A stretch of DNA of 43,304 nt from Bacteroides sp. (GTDB taxonomy: Bacteria; Bacteroidota; Bacteroidia; Bacteroidales; Bacteroidaceae), in NCBI GenBank assembly GCA_019416685.1, contig DXWV01000081.1, forward strand, positions 1 through 43,304, given 5' to 3'. Of this stretch, positions 26,341-34,326 are shown in pieces. The position numbers and the translations under genes are program-made. The notes under the pieces were generated by a model, which saw nothing but the letters and a program-made list of their open reading frames with translations, made no database searches and was not told where the DNA came from. The first letter of the stretch is position 1. Each line of letters opens with the position of its first letter.

Positions 26341-28461
26341 ATGTACATGAAAAATAAAATTTCTACTCTTGAACAACATTTGTTGATGATTGTACTAATG
26401 ATTATTCCGGGAATACCGATGTTTTCCTTAGATTTAAATGTATCTCAGTCGGGCACATTATCGTCATTGCTTACCGAGGAGCAAAAAGCAAATACCGAAC
26501 GACTGGTAATTACCACATCTAATGGGGCAATCTTGAATGAGATCGATTTTGCTACGTTGTCTGCAATGCCGAACTTGAAAGAACTCGATTTCTCCGGAGA
26601 CCTTAATACGGAAATTATTATGCCCAATGCTTTTGCTGGTAATACAACTCTTGAAACGATAAAGTTTCCGGCGAATATGAAGGAGATTGGGACAGGAGCC
26701 TTCAATAATAGTGCATTGAAGGGAGTTGTCTCTTTTCCAAAGACTCTGATAAGCCAGGAGGCTCTTGTCGGCAGGTTTACCAATTGTCAGGGAATTACTG
26801 CTTTTGAATTTCCCGATAATCCGAATTTATCTTCTCACGAAGGAGTTGCTTATGCACAAGGAGGAACACTTTTACTAAAATATCCTTGTGGAAAAACAGT
26901 AGCATCTTATGTTGTACCTGATGGTGTTACAACTATAGGGGAACAGGCTTTTTCTTATAACCATCAGTTAGAAGAGTTACTTCTTCCTGAATCTTTAAAT
27001 GGATTTGGCGCTACTACTGATTTGATTTTCGAACGTGTGACAGGATTAAAAAGAATTGAGGTGAAAGTGGGAAATCCAAATTTTGCCTCAATCGAAGGGA
27101 TATTAGTAAATGTAGCAACCAAAGAGTTTATGTATTTTCCTCCGGCTAATGATACCGAATCATTGGTTGTTGATGGGAGTCTTGTCGAAAGTGTACCGAT
27201 GAGTTTTTTTTCCTATGCATCAAGCTTGAAGCGGGTTGTTTTTACAGAAGGATTTAAACATGTTGGTTACAGAGCTTTCAGACAAGCCACTTTGGATATA
27301 AAAATACCAATAGAATATATTGAATTACCTTCTACTATAGAAACGATAGACGGAGAGGCCTTTAATAGCCTTGGCTCTACTATTCAGCAATTTGTTTGTA
27401 AGGCAACCACTCCCCCGAGGTTGACAGGAAACTCGACTTTTAGGGAGTCAAATGGTAATAGTGTTAAGTTTGCTGTGCCGGCAAGTGCACATGCAACTTA
27501 TCTCACCAGCCAATTTGTGAATGAATATTACCCCGAAGGTGGCGGAGGAAGCTTTACTAGTAGTCAGATTGTTACATATGGGGAAATTTCTGTATCAGGT
27601 GGTACTGCTATTCAGAATTATTCTGCAGCTGGATATTCAATAAAGATTGTTGCAGATGATGCTCCTGACGGAAAATCATTTTCCCACTGGGAGTCGGCTA
27701 CAGGTGCAGTCTTTGTAAACGAAAGTGCCCCGGTGACATACTTCAAAATGCCGGATAATAACGTAACTATCACAGCTGTTTTTGAAGAACCGAAACCGTA
27801 CACAATCAACGGCGCAACAATATCTACCAGCGGAGTTGCGGCCCTCGGTACAATAGTTTCTCTTCAAACGGGAGCCACAAAAGTGGTAGACGGAACCACC
27901 GTATATTTTAAAGAATGGAAAATAATTCAAGGGGAAGATGTCGTTATCGGAAATCCACAGGCTACAACAACTTATTTTACGATGGTTGATGACGAAGTCA
28001 CAATAGAAGCTGTTTATGATATATTGTATATGATTGACATTACCAGGGGGGATGCTCCTCTGGAAGCCTTTGCAGGAGAAATCGTTTCAATAATAGCAAA
28101 TACAAAGTATGGAGAATTTATAAATTGGTCTTCTACAACAGAAGGTGTTATTTTTGCTGATGAAAAAAGTGAGAACACTACATTTATTATGCCCGCCAGC
28201 GATGTCGTTATTGTTGCAAATTTTGCAGGAACTGGTATCCATGATACAGAAGGAGTTATAATTGGCTTGTATCCTAATCCGGCTGTAGACTATATACAAC
28301 TGACAGGTATTACTAATGGAATTTATACTATTTTTGATATACAAGGGAATGTGATTACAAAAAAAGAGTTTATGGGCGAGGCAATACCTGTCTCTAATCT
28401 TCTGAACGGTGTATATATATTGAAAATAAACAATATAGCTATCCGATTTATAAAGAAATAA
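26341..28461 (+). CDS. BspA-type leucine-rich-repeat protein with type IX sorting tail
   Basis: The 706-aa protein starts MYMKNK; the ATG at 26347 is equally possible. An N-terminal hydrophobic export signal is followed by an opening region (residues about 35-80, DFATLSAMPNLKELDFSG) and LRR_5/BspA-type repeats to about residue 370 (TTLETIKFPANMKEIGTGAF, VVPDGVTTIGEQAFSYN, IELPSTIETIDGEAF). Three beta-grasp-like repeat segments follow (FSHWESATGAVFV, NVTITAVF; FKEWKII, VTIEAVYD; FINWSSTTEGVIF, VVIVANF), of the kind seen in bacterial surface proteins. The end is a type A type IX secretion tail (LYPNPAVDYIQL...ISNL-like SNLLNGVYILKI). It should be exported to the cell surface or medium. Its role in the locus is unknown; adhesion or glycan/host binding is inferred from the family. 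It is a paralogue of the 28783 gene. Confidence 0.85.
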   Translation: MYMKNKISTLEQHLLMIVLMIIPGIPMFSLDLNVSQSGTLSSLLTEEQKANTERLVITTSNGAILNEIDFATLSAMPNLKELDFSGDLNTEIIMPNAFAGNTTLETIKFPANMKEIGTGAFNNSALKGVVSFPKTLISQEALVGRFTNCQGITAFEFPDNPNLSSHEGVAYAQGGTLLLKYPCGKTVASYVVPDGVTTIGEQAFSYNHQLEELLLPESLNGFGATTDLIFERVTGLKRIEVKVGNPNFASIEGILVNVATKEFMYFPPANDTESLVVDGSLVESVPMSFFSYASSLKRVVFTEGFKHVGYRAFRQATLDIKIPIEYIELPSTIETIDGEAFNSLGSTIQQFVCKATTPPRLTGNSTFRESNGNSVKFAVPASAHATYLTSQFVNEYYPEGGGGSFTSSQIVTYGEISVSGGTAIQNYSAAGYSIKIVADDAPDGKSFSHWESATGAVFVNESAPVTYFKMPDNNVTITAVFEEPKPYTINGATISTSGVAALGTIVSLQTGATKVVDGTTVYFKEWKIIQGEDVVIGNPQATTTYFTMVDDEVTIEAVYDILYMIDITRGDAPLEAFAGEIVSIIANTKYGEFINWSSTTEGVIFADEKSENTTFIMPASDVVIVANFAGTGIHDTEGVIIGLYPNPAVDYIQLTGITNGIYTIFDIQGNVITKKEFMGEAIPVSNLLNGVYILKINNIAIRFIKK

Positions 28462-28550
28462 AAAGGACTAAGGGACTGAATATTATCCATTAAATTTAAT
28501 CTTTTGTTTATTTACCTAATACATTATAAACACATAATAATTAATCTTTT

Positions 28551-28734
28551 ATGGAAAGCTTAAATTTTCTAATTAAAAAAGTATTTTCTGATTGCAATCA
28601 TCTTCTGCATATCAGGAGCGATGTTTGCTTAGGTGGAAAAAGAAGTTACTCTGACATTATCGTCAACTTGTCGAGTGCTCTTAATTCTCTCAATGCAGAT
28701 ATAAATACGATTACGAAACTGGCGTGATAAACAA
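28551..28734 (+). pseudogene. Decayed 5' copy of the second BspA-like gene
   Basis: This stretch aligns base for base, with scattered changes, to the first part of the gene at 28783. Shared blocks include GGTGGAAAAAGAAGTTACTC, GTCAACTTGTCGAGTGCTC and ATAAATACGATTACGAAACT. The copy carries frameshifting indels, and the CAG codon after the signal peptide is TAG (TTTGCTTAGGTGG). It stops matching near 28734, where the promoter block of the intact gene begins. It encodes no useful protein and looks like the scar of an unequal recombination or an abandoned paralogue. Confidence 0.85.
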
Positions 28735-28746
28735 CGTCGATATTAT

Positions 28747-28782
28747 TATATTTGTGAACTCATTAATATTTCTTAAACTCAA
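28747..28782 (+). promoter_or_regulatory. Promoter block of the second BspA-like gene
   Basis: TATATTTG (28747-28754) lies 28 bp before the ATG at 28783. The block TATATTTGTGAAC through TTAAACTCAAATG is the near-copy of 26305-26340 upstream of the first BspA-like gene. No -33 TTTG is visible at the usual distance. Confidence 0.45.
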
Positions 28783-31700
28783 ATGTATATGAAAAACTTG
28801 AATTTTTTCCTTAAAAGGTATTTTCTGGTTGTAACCATTTTCTGTATATCAGGAACGGTGTTTGCCCAGGTGGAAAAAGAAGTTACTCTGACATCGTCTG
28901 TCAACTTGTCGAGTGCTCTTAATTCCCTCGGTACAGATATAAATACGATTACGAAACTGACCGTGATAAATAACACTGATGGTGCTGCTTTATCTTCTAC
29001 AGATTTTGCAACACTGAATGCTATGAGTGCTCTTACTTACTTGGATTTGTCGGCGGATAAAAAGACAACGACATTGACAGACAGGGCTTTTGAAAATAAT
29101 AAAACGATTGAAACAATCAAATTTCCTTCTAATCTGAATAATGTTGGTGTAGCTGTTTTTAATAGTAGCGCATTGAAAGGAGTACTAACTTTCCCGCCAT
29201 CGTTGACAGCCGCTGGTTCTGTGGTAGGACGTTTCAACGACTGCCAGGGAATTACAGCTTTTGAATTTCCTGAAAATACAGTTATGACAGCCGTAGATGG
29301 GGTCGTATTCACAGACGGTGGAACAACGTTGTTAAAATATCCTTGTGGAAAACCGGATACCGAATATGTTGTGCCCGAAGGAGTAATAAAGATACAGGAT
29401 CAGTCATTTTACTATAACCATATTTTGGAAATTCTTACACTTCCGGCAACAATGCAACAGATAGTCGGAAATTCTACCTTTAGGGAGTCAACGGCTTTTA
29501 AGGCTGTTTATGTAGCCGAAGGAAATACGTTGTATGCTTCTTCGGCGGGAATCTTGGTAGATCGTGCAGCCAAAAGTTTAATTTATTGTCCTCCGAGAAT
29601 TACAGAAGTGATCGTTGACGGGACTTTAGTTGAAACGACACCTACTTATCGTTTCTTTGGTGGTTCGCCCGATGTACAAAAAATGGTCTTTACTGAAGGT
29701 ATCTTGTCCATAGCGGATAACGGTGCAAGGCTTAACAATAGTGAAAATCTGACAGACGGTTCGGGAGCATTAACAGAAATCTACCTTCCGTCTACAATTA
29801 CCACAGTCGGTGGTAATGCATTCTGTCGTCGTGGAAACGTGACCCAGATTGTTTGCCGTGCTGTTACGCCACCTGTTTGCGGAGGCAATGCATTCTATGA
29901 TGTAGGAAAATCCAATACCGATCCGCTTAACATTTATGTTCCTGCAGCTTCCTTGTCTTCTTATGCCGGTTGGGGAAATCTATCGGCATATGGTGGAGTA
30001 TATAAGGCATTTTATAACATTACCCTTACAGATAATGACGGTACGGGAGGTATTCAATCATCTATCGGTACAGATATAGCCTATGCTGGTGCAACTGTAA
30101 CTATTTCCGCACCGGAAGCACCTGAAGGAAAGTCCTTCGATAAATGGGTGGTTGTTTCAACAGGTACGGTTAGTTTTGAAAATGATGATATGACACTTGC
30201 ATTGACCACTATAACTATGCCTGCTGCGGATGTAACGCTTACACCAACCTATAAAACGGTAGTTCCTAATTCAGAGGTAGAAGTAACATTATCAGCATCA
30301 GTTAATCTGGCAAGTGCTCTCAGTTCGCATGATATGAACATTATTACAAAACTAACTGTAATAAACAACACGGATGGTGCTGCTTTGTCATCTTCTGATT
30401 TTGCTATGCTGAATGCTATGGAATCCCTTACAATGCTTGATTTGTCGGCAGATGAAAAAACAACGACTTTAACAGGTAACGCATTTGCGAATAATAAGAC
30501 CATTGAAACAATAAAATTCCCGGCAAAGTTGAATAATATCGAAAGTGGTGTTTTCAATAGTAGTGCATTAATGGGCGTACTGACATTTCCTTCTTCACTA
30601 ACAAGTGCACCTGCTTTGTTAGGGCGTTTTAATGACTGTCAGGGAGTTACCGGGTTTGCATTTCCGGATAACACTGTAATAACAACGGTAGATGGGGTTA
30701 TATTTGTAGATGGGGGAAGGACGTTGTTAAAATATCCTTGTGGAAAACCCGGGGCGAAGTATGTCGTACCTGAAAAAGTGACCAAAATACAGGACCAGTC
30801 TTTTTACTATAACCATATACTGGAAACCCTGGTATTACCATCTACATTGGAAACATTCTCGAATTTAGGTGCCACATTTAGGTATTCAACGGCTCTGAAG
30901 GAAATTTTAGTTGCAGAAGGGAATATACATTTCGCATCATCTTCGGGACTGCTGGTCGATCTTGCAACTAATAAACTCGTTTATTGTCCTCCGGCGATTA
31001 CCGAAGTAACCGTTGACGGGACATTGGTGGAATCTGTAACATTCGACAATAACTTCCGCTTTTTTGGTGAAGCTTCCGGTGTTGAGAAATTTGTATTTAC
31101 CGAAGGTGTAAAAATCATAGGTGATAATGCAATTAGATTAAGTGCCAGCGAGAATGTTACGGACGGGTCAGGAGCATTGACGAAAATAGACCTTCCCTCA
31201 ACGCTTACAAATATCGGATCAGCTGCATTCTGTCGCCGTGGGAATGTAACATGTATAATTTCCCGTGCCATTACACCTCCTGTTTGTGGCGCAAATGCAT
31301 TCATTCAGGTGGGAACAAACACGACTGAATCGCTTAATATTTACGTGCCTGGGGTATCTCTGTCTTCTTATGCCGGTTGGGGAAATCTATCAGCATATGG
31401 TGGAAAGTATATACCATTTTACAATGTCACATTAGAAGATAGTGACGGTACAGGAACTATTAAGTCACCTCTTGGAACAGGTATAGCATACGAAGGGGCT
31501 ATTGTGGAAATTTCAGCTCCGGAAGAAATAAATGGTGAGGTTTTCGATAAATGGGTTGTTACTTCCACCGGTACGGTCATCTTTGAAAATAACGATGAGA
31601 CAAAAGCAACAACTTCAATTACTATACCTGGTGCTGACGTTACTCTCACACCTACTTATCGCGAGGTAATTTCAGGAGATCTTTCTGATTATCAAACGTC

Positions 31701-34074
31701 ATGGATTGCTAACGATGGAGGAAAACCGGCTAACCATATCCCTCACAGTATGGAATCGATTTTCGTTCGTGAAGATGGTATTGTTGCAAGCATTTGTGGT
31801 TGGGATGAAGGCGGCACAAATGTTGGATTATGGAAAGACGGAGCAGTTCATAGCGTTCCTTTTGAATCGGGAACAGGTAGCTGGGGGCGTAACTCGGGTA
31901 AAGCTGTGGTTCTTGATAACAGTTATGTTTACCAGTTGATGAGCTTTAGTGGTCATGCGGGAGATGGTGGTGTAAGTAAAAATACCAACGGGCTACAAAG
32001 ATTCCCGCCCAAAGAGGCTGTATGGCATTTTGTTGCTCGCTATAGAGTAAGCGATGGTATTTCGTCCAGATTCTCTACGGGATATGGTCCTGCTGAAAAT
32101 TTGATGCGTATAGCTACACATGCAGATCAGTATCTGGCAGGGTTGGCAATCAGAGGTAATGACCTTATTGTTGCTGTGCCCGGAGTTCCGTCGCAGAATA
32201 TACCGGACTCTCTGAAAATATACGATAAAACGACCATGCGTGCCAGTGCTATTGCTAACGGAGGCTTCCAGATTACAGAAGGTGGTGTGGGATATATCGT
32301 TGCAGACAATAAAGGCTATGTATGGATGCTTCAACCCGATATGAAAAGAATTGTTGCAATAAGCCTGACCAGTGGAGCCATTCGTGCCCAATCGACAATA
32401 ACAATACCTGAGGGTGTTGAGGCTAAATCATTCTCAGTAGACACTTATAAAAACCGCATTTTACTGCCTAATTCAGGAAAAGACCTGAATGTGCTGATAT
32501 ATACCGATATCTACTCATCACCTGTTCAATCTTCTACATTTGGAGTAAAAGGAGGTATTTTCGTAAAATCTCCTAAACCTCAAAGTGAAGGAGGTGGAGA
32601 ATATTTGCAGGGAGAAGTTGGTCATATGCGTTTCCCAGGTCCTACAGGTGTAGGTGTTGATGGAAATGGGAATATATATATATCCAATATGTTTGCCGGA
32701 ACTTCAACTGCTGTATTGTATTCTTATAAAGAAGAAACACAGGAGCTGAACTGGAAACTTGAAGGTCTTTCATTTACAACTACGGCCGATTTTGATTTGA
32801 ATAATCAAAATATATTCTTTACACCGGATAAAATACATGAAGTGGACTATTCTAAGCTTGGAGGCCGTTTGGATAGGCTTGTCGCATCATCCTTCGACCC
32901 GTTCACTTTCCCAAATGACTTCCGTAATTTCCCGTCACCTATTATCTGTGGGGTATTCAATCGGAAGATAGATGGACATGATTTCATGTACGTGACCAAT
33001 ATGTACTCAAGCATATTAGGTGTATATCGTTTTGACAAGGAAAAGCACGGATATATTGCTATTCCATGTAATGATATCCGGAAAGAATACTACTGGGAGG
33101 ATAAGAATGGAGACGGACAGAAAACAGACGATGAAATCAATACTTTCTCCACAGTTGTAAATACATTCTCTATGTATCCTGATAAGGATGGGAATGTTTG
33201 GATGACCGATGCTGTAAGTGCTCCAACCAATATTCAGTTCAAATTGTTTAAAGTGAAGCGTGTAAATGAAAAAGGCATTTTGGAATACGAAAATCCTGTA
33301 TCATACAAGCTTCCGAGTTATATAATTGAAGCTGGGCGTGTAATGTATGATTCGGAACGTGATGAACTCTATGTTACTTGTTATACTCAAGCCAATCCAA
33401 ATCCGAATCCAAGTGTATGGGGACGTGCAGGATCTACATTATTGACATATAAAAATATAAAGGCAAAACTTGCAAATATCAACAATGTGCCTTCTGAACA
33501 ATGGCAATATGATAAGGAAATGCTGATACCGGTTGCTACGGTAAATGAAGACCTTAGTGCTAAATCTTTGACTTTTGCCGGTGACTACTTCTTTGTATTC
33601 CTTACCCGTAATGGTGTTATAAATGTTTATAACAGGGATACTCAGGATTTTGTAGGAGAAGTATCTCCTGGAGTGGAAGTTGGTAAAACAAGTGGTTGGA
33701 CCGATATTACTTATGCTTTAAATGCGCGTAAGAATGCAGATGGTACTTATGAATTATTGGGTGAAGAAAATGGATATGCTAAAGTAATCCATTATATGAT
33801 AAGAAGCCTGACTCCGACCGGCATAGAAGAGAAAGCAGGTGATGATAATACAATTTTCTCTATTTACCCGAATCCGGCGACAACAACCATTAATATTGAT
33901 ACAAATATGGCCGAATATACGGTTTCATTATTATCAGTTGATGGTAGAAAAGTTATGCAGCGGAAAATGGTAGATGGTAATTCAATTGATATATCAAATT
34001 TACCACGGGGTCTCTATATTCTTGAAGTTACTACTCCATACGAAAGAGTAAGCAAGAAAATCATACTTAAATAA
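28783..34074 (+). CDS. Giant BspA-like protein: two LRR modules, beta-propeller-like region, type IX tail
   Basis: The 1763-aa protein starts MYMKNLN (the ATG at 28789 is also possible) with a signal peptide ending VFAQ near residue 29. Residues about 30-497 form an LRR_5 module (TIETIKFPSNLNNVGVAVF, VVPEGVIKIQDQSF) closed by a beta-grasp-like repeat (FDKWVVVSTGTVSFEN, DVTLTPTY). Residues about 498-965 repeat the whole module with an offset of 467 aa and strong identity (ITKLTVINNTDGAALSS and SLSSYAGWGNLSAYGG in both). From 965 to about 1680 a different region resembles an NHL-type beta-propeller (PTGVGVDGNGNIYISN, KDGNVWMTDA). The protein ends in a type IX sorting domain (IYPNPATTTINI, ISNLPRGLYILEV). 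It is probably surface-exposed. The function is unknown; the pairing of LRR with a propeller suggests a binding scaffold. Confidence 0.85.
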   Translation: MYMKNLNFFLKRYFLVVTIFCISGTVFAQVEKEVTLTSSVNLSSALNSLGTDINTITKLTVINNTDGAALSSTDFATLNAMSALTYLDLSADKKTTTLTDRAFENNKTIETIKFPSNLNNVGVAVFNSSALKGVLTFPPSLTAAGSVVGRFNDCQGITAFEFPENTVMTAVDGVVFTDGGTTLLKYPCGKPDTEYVVPEGVIKIQDQSFYYNHILEILTLPATMQQIVGNSTFRESTAFKAVYVAEGNTLYASSAGILVDRAAKSLIYCPPRITEVIVDGTLVETTPTYRFFGGSPDVQKMVFTEGILSIADNGARLNNSENLTDGSGALTEIYLPSTITTVGGNAFCRRGNVTQIVCRAVTPPVCGGNAFYDVGKSNTDPLNIYVPAASLSSYAGWGNLSAYGGVYKAFYNITLTDNDGTGGIQSSIGTDIAYAGATVTISAPEAPEGKSFDKWVVVSTGTVSFENDDMTLALTTITMPAADVTLTPTYKTVVPNSEVEVTLSASVNLASALSSHDMNIITKLTVINNTDGAALSSSDFAMLNAMESLTMLDLSADEKTTTLTGNAFANNKTIETIKFPAKLNNIESGVFNSSALMGVLTFPSSLTSAPALLGRFNDCQGVTGFAFPDNTVITTVDGVIFVDGGRTLLKYPCGKPGAKYVVPEKVTKIQDQSFYYNHILETLVLPSTLETFSNLGATFRYSTALKEILVAEGNIHFASSSGLLVDLATNKLVYCPPAITEVTVDGTLVESVTFDNNFRFFGEASGVEKFVFTEGVKIIGDNAIRLSASENVTDGSGALTKIDLPSTLTNIGSAAFCRRGNVTCIISRAITPPVCGANAFIQVGTNTTESLNIYVPGVSLSSYAGWGNLSAYGGKYIPFYNVTLEDSDGTGTIKSPLGTGIAYEGAIVEISAPEEINGEVFDKWVVTSTGTVIFENNDETKATTSITIPGADVTLTPTYREVISGDLSDYQTSWIANDGGKPANHIPHSMESIFVREDGIVASICGWDEGGTNVGLWKDGAVHSVPFESGTGSWGRNSGKAVVLDNSYVYQLMSFSGHAGDGGVSKNTNGLQRFPPKEAVWHFVARYRVSDGISSRFSTGYGPAENLMRIATHADQYLAGLAIRGNDLIVAVPGVPSQNIPDSLKIYDKTTMRASAIANGGFQITEGGVGYIVADNKGYVWMLQPDMKRIVAISLTSGAIRAQSTITIPEGVEAKSFSVDTYKNRILLPNSGKDLNVLIYTDIYSSPVQSSTFGVKGGIFVKSPKPQSEGGGEYLQGEVGHMRFPGPTGVGVDGNGNIYISNMFAGTSTAVLYSYKEETQELNWKLEGLSFTTTADFDLNNQNIFFTPDKIHEVDYSKLGGRLDRLVASSFDPFTFPNDFRNFPSPIICGVFNRKIDGHDFMYVTNMYSSILGVYRFDKEKHGYIAIPCNDIRKEYYWEDKNGDGQKTDDEINTFSTVVNTFSMYPDKDGNVWMTDAVSAPTNIQFKLFKVKRVNEKGILEYENPVSYKLPSYIIEAGRVMYDSERDELYVTCYTQANPNPNPSVWGRAGSTLLTYKNIKAKLANINNVPSEQWQYDKEMLIPVATVNEDLSAKSLTFAGDYFFVFLTRNGVINVYNRDTQDFVGEVSPGVEVGKTSGWTDITYALNARKNADGTYELLGEENGYAKVIHYMIRSLTPTGIEEKAGDDNTIFSIYPNPATTTINIDTNMAEYTVSLLSVDGRKVMQRKMVDGNSIDISNLPRGLYILEVTTPYERVSKKIILK

Positions 34075-34120
34075 GGAGATCGCATATCTGACTGATAGTT
34101 AAATATTGGTTGTAAAAATG

Positions 34121-34158
34121 AAAAGCCAGGAAATCAGAAACGATTATCCTGGCTTTTT
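34121..34158 (+). terminator. Terminator of the BspA-like genes
   Basis: AAAAGCCAGGA (34121-34131) pairs perfectly with TCCTGGCTTTT (34147-34157), followed by T. It lies about 45 bp after the stop of the giant BspA-like gene. Confidence 0.88.
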
Positions 34159-34278
34159 CTATTTCTGTTTTTAGGGATTCTGGATTAAACTGTAATATCA
34201 TAGACTTTGTTTTCTCGTGTGTTTTTTATCTATCTGATAATTATACCTGTGAATAAAGATCCCCTATAAACAAACTAA

Positions 34279-34304
34279 AAAAGGTGCCGATCAGGGCACC
34301 TTTT
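34279..34304 (-). terminator. Terminator of the GH97 gene (bidirectional shape)
   Basis: AAAAGGTGCC (34279-34288) pairs perfectly with GGCACCTTTT (34295-34304) around a 6-nt loop, with T-rich tails on both strands. It lies 23 bp past the GH97 stop on the minus strand and faces the BspA terminator. Confidence 0.88.
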
Positions 34305-34326
34305 ACTATTTGATTAAAAATAGCTC

